Shown: piece after piece, positions 1 to 7,300 of the stretch
Position numbering within the stretch: the stretch's first letter is position 1
Layout of the letters: each line of letters opens with the position of its first letter
Origin: Eggerthellaceae bacterium
GTDB taxonomy: Bacteria > Actinomycetota > Coriobacteriia > Coriobacteriales > Eggerthellaceae
DNA length: 7,636 nucleotides
Assembly (NCBI GenBank): GCA_900753095.1
Contig: CAADXT010000049.1
Location: 1 to 7,636, forward strand
Direction of reading: 5' to 3'
Made by a program: the position numbers and the translations under genes
Notes under the pieces: model-generated
What the model saw: only the letters and a program-made list of their open reading frames with translations
The model's database searches: none
Told to the model about the DNA's origin: nothing

Positions 1-1
1 C

Positions 2-49
2 CCCTCCGCCCCCTTGAAGCCGAACCCGAAGAAGCCGAAAAAGCATTAG
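2..49 (+). CDS. Possible 3' end of an upstream gene (C-terminal tail only)
   Basis: A reading frame enters at the left edge and stops at TAG 47-49, encoding a proline- and lysine-rich tail (ending PKKPKKH). Its third codon positions are nearly all G or C, as in the confirmed genes of this window, which favours it over the competing frame that stays open to 297. Only about 15 residues are visible, so no function can be given. A basic Pro/Lys-rich tail is common at C-termini and says little. This could also be chance; the sequence to the left of the window would settle it. Confidence 0.25.
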   Translation, partial: PSAPLKPNPKKPKKH

Positions 50-85
50 TGCAGCTCCTCATCGACATCACGGCATCGAAAAGCA

Positions 86-235
86 GGCCGAGCGCTCCCG
101 CGTGGGCAGTCGAGAGCACTCGGCGTTTTCAAACTGAATCGTTAATTATGTTGAACGCCGGAACGCAGCGCATAGTGAGCGAAGCGAACGGTAACGGAGT
201 GGGTGGCTCGAATGCCCACGCGGGAGCGCTCGGCC
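86..235. repeat. Long inverted repeat (29-bp arms, 92-nt loop) upstream of gltX
   Basis: Arm 86-108 is the exact reverse complement of 213-235 (23 bp). After a single mismatch (109/212) the pairing continues through 110-114 with 207-211, so 28 of 29 positions pair. The arms are GC-rich (core GAGCGCTCCCGCG). The 92-nt interior contains a relatively AT-rich patch at 126-153 and a smaller possible stem, CGGCG 121-125 with CGCCG 156-160. If transcribed, this would fold into a long, stable hairpin with a large structured loop. No T-tract follows either arm, so it is not a standard intrinsic terminator. I found no target-site duplication next to the arms (AAGCA on the left, GGACA on the right). It could be a structured leader or small RNA, a miniature repeat element, or a DNA-level palindrome. 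The pairing is seen directly; the role is unknown. Confidence 0.85.
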
Positions 236-287
236 GGACAGCCGCGAAAGAGCCGTCATATTCGCCCGCTAGCGCATGCATTTCGTA

Positions 288-293
288 TATCAT
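288..293 (+). promoter_or_regulatory. Candidate -10 element for gltX
   Basis: TATCAT matches the bacterial -10 consensus TATAAT at five of six positions. It lies in a short AT-rich island (279-297) about 33 nt before the gltX ATG, leaving room for a short leader with the RBS. No convincing -35 element is present 16-18 bp upstream, where the DNA is GC-rich. A second AT-rich patch inside the inverted repeat (about 126-153) is an alternative promoter location. Treat this as a weak guess. Confidence 0.25.
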
Positions 294-310
294 TTAGACC
301 GTACGACTTG

Positions 311-316
311 AAAGGA
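311..316 (+). promoter_or_regulatory. Ribosome binding site deciding the gltX start
   Basis: AAAGGA is a good match to the anti-Shine-Dalgarno complement. It lies 10 nt before ATG 327 but only 1 nt before the in-frame TTG at 318. This spacing supports ATG 327 as the real start and removes three residues from the longest possible reading frame. Confidence 0.7.
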
Positions 317-326
317 ATTGAGCTCG

Positions 327-1823
327 ATGACAGACCAGTCTAAGCCTGTTCGCGTTCGCTTCGCCCCCTCGCCCACTGGCGAGCTTCACATCGGCGGCGC
401 ACGCACTGCTATCTACAACTGGGCGTTCGCCCGCGCCATGGGCGGCACCTTCATTCTTCGCATCGAAGACACCGACCCGGAGCGTTCAACCGAGGAAAAC
501 AAGCAGGTTATCCTGCGCTCCATGAAATGGCTGGGCCTCGACTGGGACGAGGGTCCTGAAGTCGGCGGCGATTTCGGCCCCTACCTGCAAACCCAGCGCT
601 TCGACACGTACAAAGCGGCCCTCGAAAAGCTGAAGGAAAAGGGCGCTGTGTACCCCTGCTTCTGCACGCAGGAAGAGATCGCCGCAAAGCGCGCCGAGGC
701 GGAGAAGACCGAGGGCGGCTACTCTGGCTACGACCGCACTTGCCGCAGCATCGACCCCGCTGAAGCCCAGCGCCGCATCGATGCAGGCGAGCCGCACGTA
801 TGGCGCCTGAAAGTTCCCGAGAACCATGGCCCCATCGAATTCGACGATGCGGTATACGGACATATGTCCTTCCCCGCCGACGTTATGGACGACATGATCC
901 TGGTTCGCACCGACGGCACCCCCACATACAACTTCGCCGTGGTATGCGACGATGCGAACATGCAGATCAGCCACGTTATTCGCGGCGACGACCATCTTTC
1001 CAACACCCCACGCCAGATCCTTATCTACGAAGCGCTGGGCTACGACATCCCGGTGTTTGCCCACCTCTCCATGATCTTGGGCGCCGACGGCCGCAAGCTT
1101 TCCAAGCGCCGCAACGCCACCTCGGTCGAGCAGTACAAGGAGATGGGCTACCTGCCCGACACGCTGGTAAACTTCCTGGCGCTTTTGGGTTGGTCGCTCG
1201 ACGGCGAAACCACCATCATCCCCCGCGACGTGCTGTGCCGCGAGTTCAGCCTCGACCGCATCACCCGCAAGGACGCCATCCTCGACGAAACCAAGCTCGA
1301 TTGGATGAACGGCGAGTACATCAAGAACATGGGCGCTGCTGCCTGGGTTGACGCAACCGCGCCGTTCCTCATAGCAGCTGGACTCACCACCGAAGAGGAA
1401 GTTAAGGCTAAGCACGATTGGTTCGAGAAGCTCTACCCGCTCGTTGCCGAGCGTATGAAGCGTTTCACCGAGGCGCCGGAAAAGCTTGCCTTCATCTTCG
1501 ATGGCCCCAAAGTCACGCTCGATGAGAAGTCGGTGAAGAAGAACCTGCTCAAAGAGGGCTGCCGCGCCGATGAGGTGCTTGCAGAAGTGCGCGCCATCCT
1601 GGCCGACGAGTCCATCGAATGGGCTTGCGACCCCCTGCAGGATGCCTGCCGCGAGCTTACCGAGAAGCTTGACCTGAAGGCTAAGCTGGTATTCCAGCCC
1701 ATTCGCGTGGCTGTAACCGGATCGCAGGTTTCGCCACCGCTGTTCGAGTCCATCGAGCTTATGGACCGCGCCGACGTGGTTGCCCGCATCGATTACACCA
1801 TGCACGAGGTATTTGGTGCCTAA
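327..1823 (+). CDS. gltX: Glutamyl-tRNA synthetase
   Basis: This 498-residue cytoplasmic class I aminoacyl-tRNA synthetase charges tRNA with glutamate using ATP. The class I signatures are intact: PSPTGELHIGG at residues 14-24 (HIGH-type motif) and KLSKR at 257-261 (KMSKS-type motif), within a typical catalytic domain. A putative zinc-binding insert carries C111-x-C113 and C139, with Tyr135 four residues before the last Cys. The C-terminal third is the helical anticodon-binding region, ending with the family-typical VSPPLFESIEL stretch. Length is close to the usual 470-500 residues and nothing looks broken. ATG 327 is chosen because the AAAGGA site fits it better than TTG 318. In actinobacteria that lack glutaminyl-tRNA synthetase, this enzyme usually also charges tRNA-Gln, which GatCAB then corrects; whether that holds here is inference. 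A long inverted repeat lies upstream and an iron-sulfur gene follows closely. Confidence 0.97.
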   Translation: MTDQSKPVRVRFAPSPTGELHIGGARTAIYNWAFARAMGGTFILRIEDTDPERSTEENKQVILRSMKWLGLDWDEGPEVGGDFGPYLQTQRFDTYKAALEKLKEKGAVYPCFCTQEEIAAKRAEAEKTEGGYSGYDRTCRSIDPAEAQRRIDAGEPHVWRLKVPENHGPIEFDDAVYGHMSFPADVMDDMILVRTDGTPTYNFAVVCDDANMQISHVIRGDDHLSNTPRQILIYEALGYDIPVFAHLSMILGADGRKLSKRRNATSVEQYKEMGYLPDTLVNFLALLGWSLDGETTIIPRDVLCREFSLDRITRKDAILDETKLDWMNGEYIKNMGAAAWVDATAPFLIAAGLTTEEEVKAKHDWFEKLYPLVAERMKRFTEAPEKLAFIFDGPKVTLDEKSVKKNLLKEGCRADEVLAEVRAILADESIEWACDPLQDACRELTEKLDLKAKLVFQPIRVAVTGSQVSPPLFESIELMDRADVVARIDYTMHEVFGA

Positions 1824-1885
1824 CGGCTCCGAACATGCCCCTTTTGCCACCGTTGCCGCCTCTCACCCGAGCAGCGGTGGCTTTG

Positions 1886-1924
1886 CGATGCCCGAAAGCG
1901 CGCATCCTGCGCTTTCGGGCATCG
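1886..1924 (+). promoter_or_regulatory. Perfect 16-bp hairpin covering the start codon of the iron-sulfur gene
   Basis: CGATGCCCGAAAGCGC (1886-1901) pairs without mismatch with 1909-1924 around a 7-nt loop. The ATG at 1888-1890 sits inside the 5' arm. No T-run follows on either strand, so it does not look like a textbook intrinsic terminator, though it starts only 62 nt after the gltX stop and could still slow or end transcription. If ATG 1888 is used, the hairpin would hide the start codon and could control translation. If an upstream start such as GTG 1816 is used, the hairpin lies inside the coding sequence. The structure is seen directly; its function is inference. Confidence 0.75.
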
Positions 1925-3099
1925 ACCTTTCGCAGCTCTCCGAGGAAGAGCTGCTCGACGCCATAGCCGCTGCGCACGAGGAAAGCCTGGCCGAAGTGCC
2001 GTCCGACGACAGCAGCGCTGAAGAGCCAGCCGAAAACAGCTCTTCCGAAAACGAAGACAGCGACGAAGGATACCGCAACCCCTTCCCCCGCGAGGAGATC
2101 GTTGCCTTAGGATCCTGGTGCACTGCCCCGCACGGCTCGGGGTGCACCCGCTGCACAGCGGTATGCCCAACGGGCGCCATCTCCCTTGACGAGGGAGCGC
2201 CCCGCATAGACGAAAGCCTCTGCACGCGATGCGGCATGTGCGCCGGCATATGCGATGCCTTCGCCTTCTCGAACATCACGCTGGAAGACCTTTTCTCCCG
2301 CGCGGTACGCGAAGCGCAGGAAGAAGGCTTCGCGTGCTTCACCTGCAACGACCACCTGTTCGAGGGCGTGGCGCCGCGAAGCAACGTGATCGTCTTGCCT
2401 TGCCTGGCGGCCGTTCCTCCTGAGTTTTGGGCTGCGCTGTTGGCGCATGACGTTTCCGTCCAGCTTTACCTCGACGAATCGTATTGCAAGAGCTGCGCTG
2501 TCGCTGGCGCCATGGGGCCGGCGCTGTTCGCCCATGCGCTCGACGAAGCACAGGATTGGACGGGCAAAACCATCACCCGCACAAACGAGCTGCCCGAACG
2601 CGAATATCTTCTTGCCGCCTGGGCGAACGTCGATGAGACCGACCGCCGCGGCATGTTGGCGAAAATCGCAAAGGAAAGCCTTGACGTAGCCGATGGCTCG
2701 CATCGCAAGCGCATCGACGGCACCGTATCGGACTTTCACGAGCAGCAAGAGCGCATGCGCGCCCAAGGCCGCATCAACGGCGAAGCGCTCATCGGCACAC
2801 CGCTTGCCCCCGCAAAGCGGCCCTCGCCGCGATTGGAGCTTATGGTTCGAGCCGCAAACGACATGCCCGAAAGAGCGGCCCTCGTAGAGCGTTACGCATC
2901 CACCACCGATGCACAGCACTGCAGCGGTTGCCGCACGTGCATCGAAGCATGCCCAACCGGCGCCCGCGCCTTCAACGAGGAAACGAACCTTCCCGAAGTC
3001 TGCCCTTCCCTCTGCACAGCATGCGGATGTTGCATCGGCTCCTGCCCAGAGGGAGCTTGCGACTTCCTCGCCATAACCGCAAAGACGTACTGCAGGTAA
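1888..3099 (+). CDS. Protein with two 2[4Fe-4S] ferredoxin-like modules flanking a cysteine-containing central domain
   Basis: This predicted 403-residue soluble iron-sulfur protein has no signal peptide or membrane segment. Residues 1-65 form a hydrophobic-patch helix (DLSQLSEEELLDAI) followed by an acidic, Ser/Glu-rich linker. The first ferredoxin module has C78-x7-C86-x2-C89-x3-C93-Pro and C112-x2-C115-x2-C118-x3-C122. The central region (about 140-215) has C150-x2-C153, Pro-C172 and C200-x2-C203, which might bind a further metal or cluster. The last 60 residues hold a second module, C345-x2-C348-x2-C351-x3-C355-Pro and C376-x2-C379-x2-C382-x3-C386-Pro. Up to four [4Fe-4S] clusters are therefore expected, suggesting intramolecular electron transfer; the partner and reaction are unknown. 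The first Cys spacing is wider than the classical C-x2-C. It follows gltX by 64 nt and may be co-transcribed. ATG 1888 is preferred for its plausible N-terminus and a weak GGTGG about 7 nt upstream; GTG 1816, overlapping the gltX stop and preceded by GAGGT, is an alternative. I do not recognise a named family. Confidence 0.9.
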   Translation: MPESAHPALSGIDLSQLSEEELLDAIAAAHEESLAEVPSDDSSAEEPAENSSSENEDSDEGYRNPFPREEIVALGSWCTAPHGSGCTRCTAVCPTGAISLDEGAPRIDESLCTRCGMCAGICDAFAFSNITLEDLFSRAVREAQEEGFACFTCNDHLFEGVAPRSNVIVLPCLAAVPPEFWAALLAHDVSVQLYLDESYCKSCAVAGAMGPALFAHALDEAQDWTGKTITRTNELPEREYLLAAWANVDETDRRGMLAKIAKESLDVADGSHRKRIDGTVSDFHEQQERMRAQGRINGEALIGTPLAPAKRPSPRLELMVRAANDMPERAALVERYASTTDAQHCSGCRTCIEACPTGARAFNEETNLPEVCPSLCTACGCCIGSCPEGACDFLAITAKTYCR

Positions 3100-3119
3100 G
3101 GCAACACCTCCGTAACTAT

Positions 3120-3150
3120 TTGCCCGCAGCCAACTAGAGGGCCCTACTAT
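3120..3150 (+). promoter_or_regulatory. Weak candidate promoter for the membrane-protein gene
   Basis: In the 88-nt gap after the iron-sulfur gene there is TACTAT (3145-3150, four of six to the -10 consensus), with TTGCCC (3120-3125) 19 bp upstream as a poor -35. The spacing is longer than ideal. The gap also holds the short palindrome AGGGCCCT (3138-3145). No terminator hairpin with a T-tract is visible in the gap, so read-through from upstream is equally possible. Confidence 0.2.
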
Positions 3151-3174
3151 CGAATGCGTGTAAACAGCACCCTC

Positions 3175-3181
3175 AGAAAGG
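3175..3181 (+). promoter_or_regulatory. Ribosome binding site deciding the start of the membrane-protein gene
   Basis: AGAAAGG lies 6 nt before ATG 3188 and directly abuts an in-frame TTG at 3182. The spacing fits the ATG and rules against the TTG. Confidence 0.7.
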
Positions 3182-3187
3182 TTGGCC

Positions 3188-4291
3188 ATGCCCAGCACGC
3201 CTGATCCGAACTATTGGGGCAACCCATCGCAAACGCCCCGCTCTAGAAACATTCCGCAGCGGCCCTCCCCGAAACAGGCGCCCCAACCTCCCCAAGCCGC
3301 CTCGCAGCAGGCGAATGCAGGAGCACCGCAGGCAAACCAAGCAGCAGGGTCCCAAAGCAGCGCCAACGGCGCAGCGTCCCATAGCGCCCAACCAAACGGC
3401 AGCTGCCAAACGACAGCTCAGGAAGCCTATACGACTCCCATTGCTCCGCCCGCCCCCAACCAGCCTACCCAAAAAAACCATACAGCGCTTATCGTCGTCA
3501 TTGCCATCGTTGCTGCGGTTCTTGTGGGAATGGGAGGCTGCGTTGCTTGCGCCACCGTGGTCTCAACGGCGCTCGACGACCAAGATGCCGCCTGGTACAC
3601 GCACGACAACAGCGCCGATCAGAAAGGCACCTATTACGATGCGCCCAAAACCGAGCAAGAATCGCTGAACCGGGAAACGCGCAGAGACTTCGGGCTTGCG
3701 GGAAACGCGGCCCTAAGCAATGCAGAGCTCGACACCATACAGTCCAACCGCTTCGGCAACGCCAGCAAAGCACCCGACGCAAGCGGCGCCTACGCCGCCG
3801 GCGTGTACCATGTTGGCACCGATATCCCTGCAGGCAGCTACTGGTTCACCGGCAGCGAAACCAGCCTTTCGTACTTCTACATCCTTCAGCCCGCCTCTTC
3901 GAGCCCTTCGGCATACGACACGGTGCACATCAACAGCTACTACGGCCACAACCTCATGGATTTGCAGGATGGCGATGTGCTGATCCTGAACAACAAGGGC
4001 ACCATGGTTCCGATCAACAAAATGAACGATGCCTTTACCGCGCCCTACGGCAGCGGCGTGTATCGCGTTGGCACCGATATCCCCGAAGGAACCTATCAGC
4101 TTATCGTGGGCGACGGCGCCAACGACTACAGCGCATGCTATGTGATGTCCGACTTGAATTTCGACGAAGACTCCAGCTACCTGTACAGCGACTACTTCGT
4201 GAAGGGCGATAACCCCGAAACCATCACCCTCGAAGCAGGAACCTATATCGAGCTCTACAACATGCAGATGAAGCCCGCTGGGCTGGCATAG
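3188..4291 (+). CDS. Single-pass membrane protein with tandem GVYxVGTDIP repeats, function unknown
   Basis: This is a 367-residue protein in three parts. Residues 1-97 are low-complexity and rich in Pro, Gln, Ala, Asn and Ser, without a signal peptide. Residues about 100-125 form one strongly hydrophobic segment (ALIVVIAIVAAVLVGMGG) ending with two cysteines, most likely a membrane anchor with the N-terminus inside and the rest outside. The exterior part has an acidic linker and two related modules: GVYHVGTDIPAGSY at 205-218 and GVYRVGTDIPEGTY at 290-303, each followed by Tyr/Asp-rich beta-type sequence. Proteins with this disordered N-terminus, one anchor and motifs of the form V-G-x-D-I-P-x-G-x-Y occur in gut actinobacteria and Firmicutes, but I know no established function. 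A role in sensing or binding at the cell envelope is only inference. It has its own RBS, lies 88 nt after the iron-sulfur gene and ends at a terminator shared with mfd. Confidence 0.9.
   Translation: MPSTPDPNYWGNPSQTPRSRNIPQRPSPKQAPQPPQAASQQANAGAPQANQAAGSQSSANGAASHSAQPNGSCQTTAQEAYTTPIAPPAPNQPTQKNHTALIVVIAIVAAVLVGMGGCVACATVVSTALDDQDAAWYTHDNSADQKGTYYDAPKTEQESLNRETRRDFGLAGNAALSNAELDTIQSNRFGNASKAPDASGAYAAGVYHVGTDIPAGSYWFTGSETSLSYFYILQPASSSPSAYDTVHINSYYGHNLMDLQDGDVLILNNKGTMVPINKMNDAFTAPYGSGVYRVGTDIPEGTYQLIVGDGANDYSACYVMSDLNFDEDSSYLYSDYFVKGDNPETITLEAGTYIELYNMQMKPAGLA
3800..4096 (+). repeat. Two copies of a coding repeat (3800-3841 and 4055-4096)
   Basis: The DNA encoding the two GVYxVGTDIP motifs is also related at base level, sharing the 17-nt block GTTGGCACCGATATCCC. 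The copies are in the same reading frame, 255 nt apart, and most differences are third-position or conservative. This points to an old internal duplication of an extracellular module of about 85 residues rather than a mobile repeat. Confidence 0.7.
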
Positions 4292-4308
4292 ACGTCACTC
4301 GAAAGAAA

Positions 4309-4349
4309 TTTGGGCAGGGTGCAAGCACTATGCCTGAACCCTGCCCAAA
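4309..4349. terminator. Intrinsic terminator between convergent genes
   Basis: TTTGGGCAGGGT (4309-4320) pairs perfectly with 4338-4349 around a 17-nt loop that can form a further small GCA/TGC stem. Read on the - strand, the hairpin is followed by TTTCTTTCG, a reasonable T-rich tail placed 14 nt after the mfd stop. Read on the + strand, it lies 17 nt after the stop of the membrane-protein gene but lacks a good T-tract. It is therefore mainly an mfd terminator and perhaps a weaker one for the + strand genes. Confidence 0.8.
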
Positions 4350-4362
4350 CCGAGGTTTCCTA

Positions 4363-7300
4363 TCAGCGATGCCTGCGCCCCACGTAGTTCGTGACGCCAA
4401 GGCTCTGCGCCCGTGCGCTGCGCGATGTTGAGCGCGTGCTCTTGCGCGAAGAGGCGGACCCGCTTGGCGTTGAGCGATGCGAGGCAGCGGCAACAGAAGC
4501 GCTGCGGCGCGATTCGGACGACGACGTGCCGCGCGGAGCCTCCCCACGTCCCGATGCGGGACGTTCGCCGCTTTCCTTCGCTTCCTTGGCCAGTTCCTGC
4601 AGATAGGCGAACACGTTGGTGAGCATGCCCGCATCGCTTTCCTCTTCGCTCTTTCCGTAGCCGGGAACCACCACCCGCAGGGGCACCACCATCTTCTTCT
4701 TGTCCGCCAGATAGCGGCCTGCCTTGCGGCGCAAGCTCGATGCCTGCGATTTGGTGAGCGAAAACGGCTCCACCGTAAGCTTTCCCGCCGAAACCGAAAT
4801 GAGCTTGATGCCATGCTCATTGGCAAACGCCTTCAAACGCGCTTTTTCGAACTGGTTGATAGAAGCCTGGGGCATCTCGGGATGCTTGGCCAGGAGCTCT
4901 TCATAAATCTCGTTCACCGCATCGATGGTGTCGGCGCTGGCGATTTTGCGGTAGTACAGAACGCGCTCGTCGGCATCGGGCAGGTATTCTTCAGGGAAAT
5001 ACGTATGGTCCGGGACGTTAACCACGATATCGGAAAGCGCCGGCGGCAAGAACTCCTTAGCCGAAGGGTTGCCTTCGCGCGCGTTGTTCACCGCCGTGGA
5101 GAGCATCTGCGCAAACAGGTCGAAGCCAACCGCCGACATGTTGCCACTCTGCTCGGCGCCAAGAAGACTGCCCGCGCCGCGGATCTCCAAATCGCGCATG
5201 GCAACACGCATGCCGCTGCCCAGCTCGGTGTGCTCGCCAAGGGCGGTCAGGCGCGCCACCGCCTCTTCGGTAAGCGGGATGTTGTCAGGGAACAGGAAGT
5301 ACGCGTAAGCCTGCGTAGACGAACGGCCCACACGCCCTTTCAGCTGGTACATCTGCGCCAAGCCCAAACGTTGCGAGTCCTCGATGATAAGCGTGTTGGT
5401 GTGCGGGTTGTCGATGCCCGACTCGATGATGGTGGTAGCCACCAGCACGTCGAGCTCGCCTGCTGCGAAGTTCTCCATCACGTCTTCCAGCTGCTCTTTG
5501 GTCATCTTGCCATGAGCCACGCCCACACGGGCCTCGCCGGCGGCAGCCTGCACTCGCTTCACCGCTTCGTCGATGGAGCGAACGCGGTTGCTCACGTAGT
5601 AGATCTGCCCGCCACGCGCCATCTCGCGGCGAATAGCGTCGCTCACCACATCAGGGTCCCACTCGCCCACATGCACCTCAACGGGGCGCCTGTCGTCGGG
5701 CGGCGTGAGGATCAGGCTCATATCGCGCACGCCGGAAAGCCCCATCTGCATGGTGCGCGGGATGGGCGTTGCCGAAAGCGTGAGCACGTCGATGGACTCG
5801 CGCATGTTCTTCAGCTGCTCTTTGTGAGCCACGCCGAAGCGCTGCTCCTCATCGATGATGACCAAGCCCAAATCGTGGGGGTTCACATCGCGCGAAAGCA
5901 AGCGATGCGTGCCCACCAGCACCGAAACCGTTCCCTCCGCGAAATCGGCCAAGGCTTGCTTCTGCTGCGCGGGCGTGCGGAAGCGCGAGAGTACCTCCAC
6001 TTTCACGCCGAAAGGCTCGAAGCGCTCCTTGAACGTGGAGTAATGCTGCTGCGCCAAGATCGTGGTAGGGCACAGCACCATCACCTGCTTGTTGTCCTGC
6101 GTGGCCTTGAAGGCAGCGCGCAGGGCCACCTCCGTTTTGCCGAAGCCCACATCGCCGCACACCAAGCGGTCCATGGGCCTAGGCGATTGCATATCGGCCT
6201 TGATGTCGGCGATGGCAGCCAGCTGATCAGGTGTTTCCTGATAGGGGAAGCTCTCCTCCATCTCATGCTGCCACGGAGTGTCCTCCTTGTAGCGGTATCC
6301 CTGAGTCGAGGCACGGCGCGTGTACACGTCAACCAAGTCGAAGGCCAACTGCTTGGTGGCCTTGCGGGCCTTCGCCATGGCACGGCTCCAGTCGGACGTG
6401 TTCAGACGCGTCAAACGAGGCGAAGATCCCTCAGGGCCCACATAGCGCGTAACGCGGTCGAGCTGTTCCACCGGAACGTAGAGCTTGTCACCCTCGGCGT
6501 ACTCCAGGAGCAGGTAGTCGCGCTCAGAGCCGCCCACATCTTGACGCACGATATCGCGGAAGAACGCCACGCCATGGGCGGCATGAACCACGTAATCGCC
6601 CGGCTTGAAGGGAAACGTTATCTCCGTAACGTCGATGCGGCTGCGCTTGCGCGTGGCCATGGCGCCCTGCGTGTCGGAAAGAGAGACCAACGCCATCTTC
6701 GCAGCCGGGAAGATCATGCCAAGAGGGATCTCCACGTCCACGATGTTCACCTGGCCGCGCTTGAGCTTAGAAGAGGAATCCCCCACCACATCGAGCACTT
6801 CGTTGATAGGTATGCCCAAGTCAACAAGGGAAAGCTTCATCTCTTGGCGCGCACGGAAATGAGGAACGGAGAACACCACCGTGAAGCCTGTTTCGGCAAG
6901 CGAGCGCAAACGACCGAACAATTTCTCAGGGTCGCCCGCAACGTCTACGCGCTTTACCACCAGCTCGCTGTCGAGCTGCACGCCCACACGCATGATGGAG
7001 ACGTAGGTAGCGCGCGGGTTGGAGCCGAAGTCGAGCTCAGTTGGGCCCATGTACAGATCGGACACCGGCACCGAGGTACCCACACATCGCTTCGAGAGCT
7101 CGTCATAGGCATGCATGGCATCATCGACCAGCGAACGCGGCTCGATGAGCACAGTCAAAGCGCTGTCGGGCAGATAATCGCCCACCGCTGCCGTTTCTTC
7201 CAGCAAATACGCAGCCATCAGGTCGGGAAGTTCCTTGGAGTCGTCTTCCAGACGTTCCAGCAGATCGCGCTTGGCAGCGTTCGTCTCCGCGCCTTTCGCG

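Noticed and set aside
196..234. A T-box-like stretch containing GTGGGTGGC, suggestive of a tRNA-Glu-sensing leader
   Set aside because: UGGC would suit a tRNA with a GCCA end, but the conserved ACCGCG half of the T-box is missing. The following bases simply pair back as GTGGG/CCCAC or join the long repeat, and no terminator follows.
49..297. An open frame of 82 codons in the gltX upstream region
   Set aside because: It runs through both arms of the inverted repeat, its codon use lacks the usual GC-rich third positions, and it has no RBS or recognisable protein features.
486..1850. A 454-residue open frame on the - strand opposite gltX
   Set aside because: It is a shadow of a clearly functional gltX, with no RBS or recognisable motif.
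2107..3198. A 363-residue open frame on the - strand opposite the iron-sulfur gene
   Set aside because: The + strand frame has four ordered cysteine cluster motifs. The antisense product has biased composition and no domain.
3471..3477. A seven-A run forming A-AAA-AAC in frame just before the membrane segment, a possible slippery site
   Set aside because: The -1 frame leads only into an Arg/Cys-rich shadow frame, with no obvious stimulating structure, and the zero frame is needed for the membrane segment and conserved modules.
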